Origin: Flavobacterium sedimenticola
GTDB lineage: Bacteria; Bacteroidota; Bacteroidia; Flavobacteriales; Flavobacteriaceae
Assembly: GCF_030053345.1 (NCBI RefSeq)
Contig: NZ_JASGBP010000001.1
Span: 186,001 to 250,000, forward strand
Direction: 5' to 3'
Length of the DNA stretch: 64,000 nucleotides
A program made the position numbers and the translations under genes. This document shows positions 27,005 through 34,587 of this stretch, one piece after another (position 1 is the first letter of the stretch; each line of letters begins with the position of its first letter). Under the pieces are notes generated by a model. The model did no database searches. It was not told where the DNA came from and was given only the letters and a program-made list of their open reading frames with translations.

Positions 27005-27760
27005 TTAATCTCTGCTCGATAGTTTTGATAACAATCTCAAGAATTCGATATACAACCAAACTAAAGTAATCATTAAGCCCATAGCGCCATACCATTCCAT
27101 GTATTTTGGCAAACGTTGCGCTGCGCCTTTTTCAATTTGATCAAAATCTAAAAATAAGTTCAAGGCGGCAATCACAATTACAAAAGCACTGATGCCGATG
27201 CTGATCATCGAATTTCCGTAATGAATAGGCTCAAAACTGGTAAATAAAGACAACAACCAAGAAATTAAATAATAGGTAGCAATGGCTAAAGTAGCCGCTA
27301 CCACTACCGATCGGAATCGGTCGTTTACTTTTACAACACCGTATTTATACAAGCCAAAACACACCATAAAAGTAACAAACGTACAACTCACAGCCTGAAT
27401 GACAATTCCGGGATACATGACTTCAAAAATAGCCGAAAGGCCACCGATAAATAAGCCTTCAAAAATGGCATATCCCGGTGCTAAAAATGTAGAATATTGC
27501 GGTCTAAACACACTGATAAGCACCAAAACAAACCCAACGATTCCACCACCTAAAGTAAGTGCGATTGGGTTTTGACCGTTAAGTGTCATCATCCAAGTGA
27601 TGGCTGCACTGGCAATCAACAAAATCAACATCAAGAAACTTTTATTGATGGTTCCGGACACCGTCATGGTTTGATTGTAATCGATAATCACCGCATCATG
27701 CGTTGCTTCGTTGTTGTCTTTGAATGATTTTGTTTTGAAAAACGGGTTGTTTGAATTCAT
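27005..27760 (-). CDS. Bax inhibitor-1/YccA family membrane protein
   Basis: A 251-residue protein with seven hydrophobic helices and the family text GYAIFEGLFIGGLS and LDFDQIEKGAAQ with a conserved acidic pair in the last part. Relatives are inner-membrane proteins involved in calcium leak or protease modulation; the role here is unknown. The gene lies 42 bp after pyk on the same strand. TACATTTA in the gap differs from the -7 consensus by one base, so it may have its own promoter. Confidence 0.9.
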   Translation of the reverse strand: MNSNNPFFKTKSFKDNNEATHDAVIIDYNQTMTVSGTINKSFLMLILLIASAAITWMMTLNGQNPIALTLGGGIVGFVLVLISVFRPQYSTFLAPGYAIFEGLFIGGLSAIFEVMYPGIVIQAVSCTFVTFMVCFGLYKYGVVKVNDRFRSVVVAATLAIATYYLISWLLSLFTSFEPIHYGNSMISIGISAFVIVIAALNLFLDFDQIEKGAAQRLPKYMEWYGAMGLMITLVWLYIEFLRLLSKLSSRD

Positions 27761-27802
27761 ATCGTTTTTGTATTTAAAATTAATGGCCTAAATGTACTAA
27801 AT

Positions 27803-29233
27803 TTAATCTATTTCCGAAACGCGTAATGTATTTACCATTCCTTTATCGGCCACCGGCATCGCAGCTAAGTTAATCATCATATCGCCTTTTTTCACGTAAC
27901 CCTTTTCTTTAGCCATTTGATTGATGTCGTCCACGGTATCATCGGTGCTGACAAACTTATCATAGTAAAACGCATTCACGCCCCAAAGTAAGTTTAATTG
28001 CGTCAAAATGCGTTTGTTTGACGTGTAAACCAAAACATGCGCTTGCGGGCGCCAAGCCGAAATTTGAAAGGCTGTATAACCACTGTTGGTTAAGGTAGAA
28101 ATGGCTTTGGCTTTAATTTCATTGGCCATGATAGCCGCATGATAACAAATCGATTTGGTGATGAATCGCTTGGTTCTTACGTGAGGTGGATTTTGCGGTA
28201 CGACAATTAACGGTGAATCTTCGACAGCTTCGATAATTTGGGTCATTTTTTCAATCACTTCCACCGGATAGTTCCCTACCGAAGTTTCTCCTGAGAGCAT
28301 CACGGCATCGGCACCGTCCATAACCGAATTGGCTACGTCGTTTACCTCAGCACGTGTCGGCGTTAAACTGGTAATCATGGTTTCCATCATTTGGGTGGCT
28401 ACAATTACCGGAATACGTGCTGTTTTGGCTCGATGGATTAATTTCTTCTGAATCAATGGCACTTCATGCGCCGGAATTTCGACACCAAGGTCGCCACGGG
28501 CTACCATCAATCCGTCACAAAAAGCCACAATTTTATCGATGTTTTCCACCGCTTCCGGTTTTTCAATCTTGGCTACAATCGGAATTTTATGATCGGAATT
28601 TTGCGCAATTAAATCTTGCAACTCTTCCAAGTCTTTTGGTGTTCTTACAAAAGAAAGCGCAATCCAATCCACTTTTTCCTCTATAGCAAATAAGGCATCT
28701 TTGATGTCTTTTTTGGTCAAAGCCGGCAACGACACTTTGGTTTGCGGTAAATTGACTCCTTTTTTAGATTTCAACGGTCCGCCCTGGATTACTTTACATA
28801 CTACTTCGGTAGTACCATTCGTTTCTAAAGCTTCAAAAATTAGTTTTCCGTCATCCAACAAGATTCTTTCCCCGGGGTTAACATCCTGCGGGAAAGACAA
28901 GTAATTCATATACACACGCTCTTTGGTTCCGGGAACATCTTCGGCCGTTTGAAACGTGATGATGTCGCCGGGATTTACCACCACATCTTCTTTCATCACT
29001 CCTACGCGAAGTTTTGGGCCTTGCAAATCGGCTAAAATGGCGGTGGTATAACCATACTCGTCATTTAAACCGCGAATGATATCAATTCTTTCTTTTACAT
29101 CGGCATAATCGGCATGGGAAAAATTGATTCGAAATACGTTTACGCCCGCATCAATCATATCTTTAATCACTTCTTTTGTGCTGCAAGCCGGACCCAAAGT
29201 GGCTACAATTTTCGTTTTTTTCCTTGTTGGCAT
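27803..29233 (-). CDS. pyk: Pyruvate kinase
   Basis: It transfers phosphate from phosphoenolpyruvate to ADP. The 476 residues have the family blocks: NVFRINFSHADY near the N-terminus, a beta-barrel B domain (about 70-170), the catalytic block VAKIEKPEAVENID and the metal/substrate motif MVARGDLGVEIP, then MLSGETSVGNYPVE. The length matches type enzymes. It starts 5 bp after the IPExxxVDY gene, so they form one unit. Confidence 0.97.
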   Translation of the reverse strand: MPTRKKTKIVATLGPACSTKEVIKDMIDAGVNVFRINFSHADYADVKERIDIIRGLNDEYGYTTAILADLQGPKLRVGVMKEDVVVNPGDIITFQTAEDVPGTKERVYMNYLSFPQDVNPGERILLDDGKLIFEALETNGTTEVVCKVIQGGPLKSKKGVNLPQTKVSLPALTKKDIKDALFAIEEKVDWIALSFVRTPKDLEELQDLIAQNSDHKIPIVAKIEKPEAVENIDKIVAFCDGLMVARGDLGVEIPAHEVPLIQKKLIHRAKTARIPVIVATQMMETMITSLTPTRAEVNDVANSVMDGADAVMLSGETSVGNYPVEVIEKMTQIIEAVEDSPLIVVPQNPPHVRTKRFITKSICYHAAIMANEIKAKAISTLTNSGYTAFQISAWRPQAHVLVYTSNKRILTQLNLLWGVNAFYYDKFVSTDDTVDDINQMAKEKGYVKKGDMMINLAAMPVADKGMVNTLRVSEID

Positions 29234-29238
29234 TATCT

Positions 29239-29721
29239 TTAAAAAATTAAATTATTTTTTGATTTTATTTTTTCTACATCAACGGCATATACCGTACTGA
29301 CTCTATTGATTTTCTTGATACTATTGGTAATTTTACCGGTGTCTACAGCTACTTCTCCATTTTCTATTTTGAGAAAGTAATCCACCTTTTTAAATTCGGG
29401 AATTAGATAAATTTTAGAGGAAAAATCATAGCTGTCGGCAAACAATCCCTGATTGGTATTGACCGACGGGATATAAGCGTCGTTTTGATTTTGAACCAAA
29501 CTCCAGGCAATATCTTTAGTATCCTCAAAAACGAAACGGGTAAACTGTGTTTCGCCACCTTTATCACGAATCAGTATGTCACAGGGACTCTTTTTTAAAT
29601 TAATCGGCAAATTTTGATTGAGGTAATACGCCAAACGGTAATCTTCTAAAGGAGAATGAATGGCTATCAACTGATAATCAATTTCGTCAAATTCATCTAA
29701 AGTCAACTTGTGAACTTGCAT
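29239..29721 (-). CDS. IPExxxVDY family protein
   Basis: A 160-residue cytoplasmic protein found in Bacteroidota between rnc and pyk. The naming motif IPEFKKVDY is at 107-115. No catalytic residues or domain of known role can be seen; the constant position suggests a link to RNA processing or glycolysis regulation, which is inference. It ends 5 bp before pyk. TATATTTA ahead of it (minus strand) is one base from a -7 box. Confidence 0.88.
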   Translation of the reverse strand: MQVHKLTLDEFDEIDYQLIAIHSPLEDYRLAYYLNQNLPINLKKSPCDILIRDKGGETQFTRFVFEDTKDIAWSLVQNQNDAYIPSVNTNQGLFADSYDFSSKIYLIPEFKKVDYFLKIENGEVAVDTGKITNSIKKINRVSTVYAVDVEKIKSKNNLIF

Positions 29722-29836
29722 AAGTATTGCAATTTAAGTTGTAAATATAACATATCTAACACAGATTATCACCAACTACAGTTTGTGTTAACGTTATTTT
29801 ATGAACGAAAACGTTATAGTTTTTTGAGAATCTGAA

Positions 29837-30577
29837 TTATTTTTTGTTAATTTTTTCCTGAAATGCAAAATAGGCGCGTTGGGAGGCTTTCTCTTCGGCT
29901 TTCTTTTTGGAAGTAGCTCTGGCCTTGGCCACAATTTTATTATCGATACTTAGTTTAACGCCAAAATATTTTTGCCCGTCGTTACCGTTATCATCAAAAA
30001 CATCATAATGAAAAGACTTTTTCTCTTTCTGACACCATTCAATCAGGAGACTTTTATAACTAATGACTTTTCCCTCCAATTTCGCAATATCCACATAAGG
30101 AATGATAACCCTCTTTTGAATAAATTTTTGGCAAAAATCGTAGCCTTTATCCAAAAAAATGGCACCCACTAAGGCTTCAAAAATGTTGCCGTGAATGTTC
30201 TCCCCAAAGTGTTGGGTAGGCACTTTACTATCCACAAATCGGATTAAATTTAAATCTCTTCCCAACTCATTGAGGTGTTCCCGACTCACGATTTTTGATC
30301 GCATTTTAGTCAAATAACCCTCGTCACCGGCCGGAGCTTCTTTATACAAATGGGCAGCAATTACAGCGCTCAACATGGCATCGCCCAAAAATTCAAGTCG
30401 TTCGTAATTAAGCGGATTCCCTTTTACATCGGTACGATTGGTTGATCTATGGGTAAATGCTTTTTCATAGTAGGCAATCGTATTGGGCTTGAAGCCGATT
30501 ACTTCTTCAATTTCAGTAAAAAAAATCCCGTCCTGTGACGAACGGGAATTTTTAAATATTTTTTTTAGAATTTTCAT
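29837..30577 (-). CDS. rnc: Ribonuclease III
   Basis: It cuts double-stranded RNA during rRNA and mRNA processing. The 246 residues contain the RNase III signature ERLEFLGDA (59-67) with E62 and D66, a second block NIFEALVGAIFLD with E134, and a C-terminal dsRNA-binding domain (about 165-238). The position of the usual metal-binding Asp in the second block is N131, as I recall in other Bacteroidota. It begins 8 bp after fabF. A terminator-like hairpin lies in codons 9-20; no later start would preserve the active site, so the hairpin is truly inside the gene. Confidence 0.95.
   Translation of the reverse strand: MKILKKIFKNSRSSQDGIFFTEIEEVIGFKPNTIAYYEKAFTHRSTNRTDVKGNPLNYERLEFLGDAMLSAVIAAHLYKEAPAGDEGYLTKMRSKIVSREHLNELGRDLNLIRFVDSKVPTQHFGENIHGNIFEALVGAIFLDKGYDFCQKFIQKRVIIPYVDIAKLEGKVISYKSLLIEWCQKEKKSFHYDVFDDNGNDGQKYFGVKLSIDNKIVAKARATSKKKAEEKASQRAYFAFQEKINKK
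30518..30553 (-). promoter_or_regulatory. Terminator-like hairpin inside the 5' end of rnc
   Basis: On the minus strand TTCCCGTTC and GGACGGGA form an eight-pair stem (547-540 with 526-533 of the 30 kb block; one T-G pair) around a GTCACA loop, followed by eight Ts and preceded by As. It looks like an intrinsic terminator for fabF or an attenuator for rnc. Confidence 0.55.
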
Positions 30578-30585
30578 CTAACTAA

Positions 30586-31839
30586 TTACGCTTCAATTTT
30601 TTTGAACAAAACACAAGCGTTGTGACCGCCAAAACCAAAAGTATTGCTCATCGCCACTTTTACTTCTCTTTTTTGGGCTTTGTTCAAGGTTAAATTCAGG
30701 CTTGGATCTATGTTTTCATCCACAACCGTATGATTAATTGTCGGAGGAACAATCCCGTGCTTCATAGCCAATATGGAGGCTATGGCTTCTATGGCTCCGG
30801 CCGCACCTAATAAATGTCCGGTCATAGACTTAGTGGAATTGATGTTGATATTTTTAGCATGGTCACCAAAAACAGCACTAATAGCTTTCAACTCGGCCAC
30901 ATCACCTAATGGTGTCGATGTACCGTGAGTATTGATATGATCTACTTGTTCGGGTGTCATTCCGGCATCATTCAAACAATTTTGCATTACGGCTATCACT
31001 CCGATTCCTTCCGGATGTGGAGCCGTTAAATGATATGCATCAGAAGACATTCCACCACCACCGATTTCGCAATATATCTTTGCGCCTCGGGCTTTGGCGT
31101 GTTCGTATTCTTCTAACACTAAAGCGCCTGCTCCTTCTCCTAAAACAAATCCGTCACGGGTAGCATCAAATGGTCTGGATGCTGTTTCCGGGCTGTCGTT
31201 TCTGGTGGATAAGGCTTGCATCGAGTTAAATCCGCCCATACCGGCAATGGTTACTGCCGCTTCCGAACCACCGGATATAATAACATCACACATCCCTAAA
31301 CGGATATAATTAAAGGCATCAATTAAGGCATTTGCCGAAGAAGCACAGGCAGAAACCGTGGTATAATTAGGTCCCATAAACCCGTTTCGCATCGAAATAT
31401 GGGCCGGCGCGATATCGGCAATCATTTTCGGAATGAAGAACGGATTGAATCGCGGTGTTCCGTCTCCGGCCGCATAACTCATTACTTCTTCTTGGAAAGT
31501 TTCCAACCCACCGATACCGGCGCCCCAAATAACACCAACTCTTTGTTTGTTTACATTATCGTTGGTAATTCCGGCGTCTTTAATGGCTTCCTCGCTGGCA
31601 GCAATGGCATATTGAGCAAATTTGTCCATTCTGCGAGCTTCTTTACGGTCAATATAATTCTCAACATTGAAGTTTTTGATTTCGCAGGCAAACTTGGTTT
31701 TGTGTTTTTCAGTATCATAATAAGTTATAGGTGCTGCGCCGCTTCTTCCGTTAACCAAACCATCCCAATATTCTTCAATTGAATTACCTATCGGGGTTAA
31801 CGCGCCTAAACCTGTTACTACAACTCGCTTTAATGCCAT
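30586..31839 (-). CDS. fabF: Beta-ketoacyl-ACP synthase II
   Basis: It condenses malonyl-ACP with the growing acyl chain in fatty acid synthesis. The 417 residues have the catalytic C165 in TTVSACASSANALID, the two histidine blocks NTHGTSTPLGD and SMTGHLLGAAG, and the C-terminal NTFGFGGHN. The ATG at 31839 (MALKRVVVTG) is used; the frame continues 10 codons upstream with an atypical sequence. acpP, the carrier for its substrates, is upstream with a hairpin between them. Confidence 0.97.
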   Translation of the reverse strand: MALKRVVVTGLGALTPIGNSIEEYWDGLVNGRSGAAPITYYDTEKHKTKFACEIKNFNVENYIDRKEARRMDKFAQYAIAASEEAIKDAGITNDNVNKQRVGVIWGAGIGGLETFQEEVMSYAAGDGTPRFNPFFIPKMIADIAPAHISMRNGFMGPNYTTVSACASSANALIDAFNYIRLGMCDVIISGGSEAAVTIAGMGGFNSMQALSTRNDSPETASRPFDATRDGFVLGEGAGALVLEEYEHAKARGAKIYCEIGGGGMSSDAYHLTAPHPEGIGVIAVMQNCLNDAGMTPEQVDHINTHGTSTPLGDVAELKAISAVFGDHAKNININSTKSMTGHLLGAAGAIEAIASILAMKHGIVPPTINHTVVDENIDPSLNLTLNKAQKREVKVAMSNTFGFGGHNACVLFKKIEA

Positions 31840-31974
31840 AATGTATGATTTACAATTGTATTTAAACAAATAATACCCATGTTTTCTTCAAATTAAATCA
31901 TTAAAGAGACAAGGGTATTTTCAATATTTTTAAGATTGAATAACAATCAAAGTGTATTCATTTGATAAAAATAA

Positions 31975-32007
31975 TAAAAACCCGTGAAAAAACAGGTTCT
32001 TCACGGG
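31975..32007 (-). terminator. Terminator-like hairpin between acpP and fabF
   Basis: CCCGTGAA (31981-31988) and TTCACGGG (32000-32007) form a perfect 8-bp stem; on the minus strand it is followed by five Ts. It can end most acpP transcripts and leave a fraction to read into fabF. Confidence 0.75.
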
Positions 32008-32018
32008 TAATTTATTTA

Positions 32019-32255
32019 TTATTTTTTAGCTTCTTCGATATAAGAAATAGCTTGACCTACAGTAGCAATGTTTTCTGCTTGGTCGTCCGGAATTTGAATA
32101 TCAAATTCTTTTTCGAACTCCATGATTAACTCAACAGTGTCTAATGAATCAGCGCCTAAATCATTGGTGAAGCTTGCTTCCGTTACCACTTCGTTTTCGT
32201 CAACGCCTAATTTGTCTACAATAATCGCTTTAACTCTTGATGCAATGTCTGACAT
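32019..32255 (-). CDS. acpP: Acyl carrier protein
   Basis: A 78-residue acidic helical protein that carries acyl chains on a 4'-phosphopantetheine arm attached to S37 in the motif [10 protein letters not shown]. Size, charge and motif are standard. It has its own promoter at 32286-32293 and precedes fabF, as in most bacteria, with a terminator-like hairpin after the stop that would favour high ACP levels. Confidence 0.97.
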   Translation of the reverse strand: MSDIASRVKAIIVDKLGVDENEVVTEASFTNDLGADSLDTVELIMEFEKEFDIQIPDDQAENIATVGQAISYIEEAKK

Positions 32256-32285
32256 AATTTCTAATTTTTAATTTTAAATTGTTGG

Positions 32286-32293
32286 CAAAAATA
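32286..32293 (-). promoter_or_regulatory. -7 box for acpP
   Basis: TATTTTTG on the minus strand, exact match; TTG at 32312-32314 (minus) is 18 bp upstream. It is divergent from purN. Confidence 0.65.
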
Positions 32294-32434
32294 AAAAACT
32301 TTATTTTATAACAACGTTTTTGTTACTAAATATGATTACGAAAGTAAAAAAATAATTTCAAAATCTTGCATTTACATGCCTCAAAATAGCGCAAATATTC
32401 TTTTTCTTTGTACTCTGAAAAATTAGCAGGACAA

Positions 32435-33004
32435 ATGAAAAAAATTGTGCTTTTTGCCTCCGGAAACGGTTCCAATGTTGAAAACATCATTCAGTACTTC
32501 AAAGACCGTGAAACGGTTTCGATAGTAGGGGTTTTTTCAAACAATACACACGCCGGAGTTATAGCAAAAGCGCAACAACACAAAGTTCCTGTTTTTACTT
32601 TTGACAAAAAAGAGCTCAACGAGGGATTCGTTTTGAAGAAAATCAATGCTTTGCACCCCGATTTGATTGTATTGGCCGGCTTTTTGCTCAAATTTCCGGA
32701 GCACATTATTGCTGAATATCCGAACAAAATCATCAATATTCATCCGGCTTTATTGCCCAAATACGGTGGTAAAGGCATGTATGGCATGCATGTACACCAA
32801 GCGGTTTTAGAAAATCACGAAAAAGAAACCGGAATCACCATTCATTACGTGAACGAGCATTATGACGAAGGAGAATTTGTTTTTCAAACTTCGGTGACCA
32901 TCGAAGATTGCCAAACTCCGGAAGAAATAGCGGCCAAAGTACACGAGTTAGAACATAACCATTTCCCGAAGACTATAGAAAAAATTTTAACCCGTAACAC
33001 GTAA
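32435..33004 (+). CDS. purN: Phosphoribosylglycinamide formyltransferase
   Basis: It adds the first formyl group to GAR in purine synthesis, using 10-formyl-THF. The 189 residues contain FASGNGSN (7-14) for substrate phosphate and the catalytic N101, H103 and D144 (NIHPALLP and YDEGEFV). The ATG at 32435 is preferred because the nine extra codons of the longer frame are not family-like. It is divergent from acpP and followed after 9 bp by rnhA. Confidence 0.95.
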   Translation: MKKIVLFASGNGSNVENIIQYFKDRETVSIVGVFSNNTHAGVIAKAQQHKVPVFTFDKKELNEGFVLKKINALHPDLIVLAGFLLKFPEHIIAEYPNKIINIHPALLPKYGGKGMYGMHVHQAVLENHEKETGITIHYVNEHYDEGEFVFQTSVTIEDCQTPEEIAAKVHELEHNHFPKTIEKILTRNT

Positions 33005-33013
33005 CCCGAAACC

Positions 33014-33493
33014 TTGAGTCACCAAGTCCACATCTATACCGACGGCGCTGCCAAAGGAAACCCCGGAAACGGAGGTTATGGCGTCGTGATGGAGATGGTA
33101 GGCACACCATATCGCAAAGAATTCTACGAAGGCTTTCGCCATACCACCAATAACAGAATGGAATTACTGGCTGTGATTGTAGGCTTGGAAAAACTCAAAC
33201 AACCTAACATGAAAGTTCTGGTGGTTTCCGATTCCAAATATGTGGTGGATGCCGTAGAAAAAAAATGGGTTTTCGGTTGGGAAAAAATCGGCTTCAAAGG
33301 CAAAAAAAATCCGGATTTGTGGCTACGATTCCTCAAAGTATATCGCCGGCATCAGGTAGATTTCAAATGGATTAAAGGCCACAACAACCATCCGCAAAAC
33401 GAACGCTGTGATGAATTAGCGGTGTATGCTTCGGGTTTACCAACACTTTCTGTTGATGCTTTTTATGAAAGAGAAGAGCAAAAACTACTCTGA
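33014..33493 (+). CDS. rnhA: Ribonuclease HI, TTG start
   Basis: It degrades the RNA strand of RNA-DNA hybrids. The 159 residues hold the catalytic set D10 (YTDG), E50 (MELLAV), D73 (SDSKYVV) and D133 (ERCDELA). The start is TTG: the in-frame stop of purN (33002-33004) is 9 bp upstream and there is no ATG before the first catalytic residue, so TTG is the only reasonable start. It shares a transcript with purN. Confidence 0.95.
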   Translation: MSHQVHIYTDGAAKGNPGNGGYGVVMEMVGTPYRKEFYEGFRHTTNNRMELLAVIVGLEKLKQPNMKVLVVSDSKYVVDAVEKKWVFGWEKIGFKGKKNPDLWLRFLKVYRRHQVDFKWIKGHNNHPQNERCDELAVYASGLPTLSVDAFYEREEQKLL

Positions 33494-33550
33494 TAAAACT
33501 TTGCAACTTCACCGAGAAACTTCTGGGTTGCAACTCTGAAACTTTAGCCG

Positions 33551-33558
33551 TATCTTTG
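33551..33558 (+). promoter_or_regulatory. -7 box for the PfkB-family kinase gene
   Basis: TATCTTTG, exact match, with TTG at 33528-33530, 20 bp upstream. The ATG is at 33583. Confidence 0.65.
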
Positions 33559-33582
33559 CGCCTTTAATTTGAAACCCTAAGA

Positions 33583-34509
33583 ATGAACAAATTACTTATA
33601 GTCGGAACAGTGGCTTTTGATGCTATCGAAACGCCGTTTGGCAAAACCGACAAAATCCTTGGCGGTGCCGGAACTTTTATTGGTTTATCGGCTTCGTATT
33701 TTAACTTGCAATCGGCTATTGTTTCGGTAGTAGGCGACGATTTCCCGCAAGAATATATCGATTTATTAACCGCTCGAAACATTGATGTTTCGGGTTTAGA
33801 AATCGTGAAAGGCGGTAAAACGTTCTTTTGGAGCGGCCGTTATCACAACGACATGAATTCGAGAGACACGTTGGCTACCGAGTTGAATGTATTAGCCGAT
33901 TTTAATCCGATTGTTCCGAATCATTTTAAAGATGCCGATGTGGTGATGCTTGGAAACCTACACCCTATTGTACAAACCGGCGTATTAAATCAATTGACAC
34001 AAAAACCGAAATTGGTAGTTTTAGACACGATGAATTTCTGGATGGATTGTGCCTTACCGGAATTGTTAGACGTCATCAAACGTGTAGATGTGATTACCAT
34101 CAACGACGAAGAAGCACGTCAGTTGTCGGGAGAATATTCTTTGGTAAAAGCCGCGGCTAAAATTCATACTATGGGGCCAAAATATGTGGTGATTAAAAAA
34201 GGGGAACACGGTGCCTTAATTTTTCACAACGAACACATTTTCTTTGCGCCGGCTTTACCATTAGCGGATGTTTACGATCCTACCGGAGCCGGAGATACCT
34301 TTGCCGGTGGCTTTGCAGGCTTTATCACACAACAAGGTGATATTTCGTTCGACACCATGAAAACGGCTATCATCCAAGGCTCTAACCTGGCTTCTTTCTG
34401 TGTAGAGAAATTCGGAACCGAAAGAATGCTCGAGCTCACCAAAGAAGAAGTGAACGAACGATTGAAACAATTCAAATCTTTAACACAATTTGAAATAGAA
34501 TTACAATAA
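33583..34509 (+). CDS. PfkB-family carbohydrate/nucleoside kinase
   Basis: A 308-residue ribokinase-fold enzyme. The C-terminal signature DPTGAGD (232-238) supplies the catalytic base D238 and the anion hole; the N-terminus has the glycine motif GGAGTFIG. Substrate cannot be fixed: sugars, adenosine or inosine are possible, and its position before purF makes a nucleoside or ribose plausible. It has its own promoter and terminator. Confidence 0.9.
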   Translation: MNKLLIVGTVAFDAIETPFGKTDKILGGAGTFIGLSASYFNLQSAIVSVVGDDFPQEYIDLLTARNIDVSGLEIVKGGKTFFWSGRYHNDMNSRDTLATELNVLADFNPIVPNHFKDADVVMLGNLHPIVQTGVLNQLTQKPKLVVLDTMNFWMDCALPELLDVIKRVDVITINDEEARQLSGEYSLVKAAAKIHTMGPKYVVIKKGEHGALIFHNEHIFFAPALPLADVYDPTGAGDTFAGGFAGFITQQGDISFDTMKTAIIQGSNLASFCVEKFGTERMLELTKEEVNERLKQFKSLTQFEIELQ

Positions 34510-34513
34510 CTTT

Positions 34514-34542
34514 ATGCCTCGAAATTTCGGGGCATTTTTGTT
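34514..34542 (+). terminator. Intrinsic terminator after the PfkB gene
   Basis: ATGCCTCGAAA and TTTCGGGGCAT form a stem with one T-G pair, followed by five Ts. Confidence 0.85.
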
Positions 34543-34587
34543 TTAAATACCCGATAACACACAACTTACAACAACACAACAACACTT

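Noticed and set aside
30310..30577. Alternative later start for rnc that would place the hairpin outside the gene
   Set aside because: The next in-frame Met (residue 68) would remove the ERLEFLGDA active-site motif.
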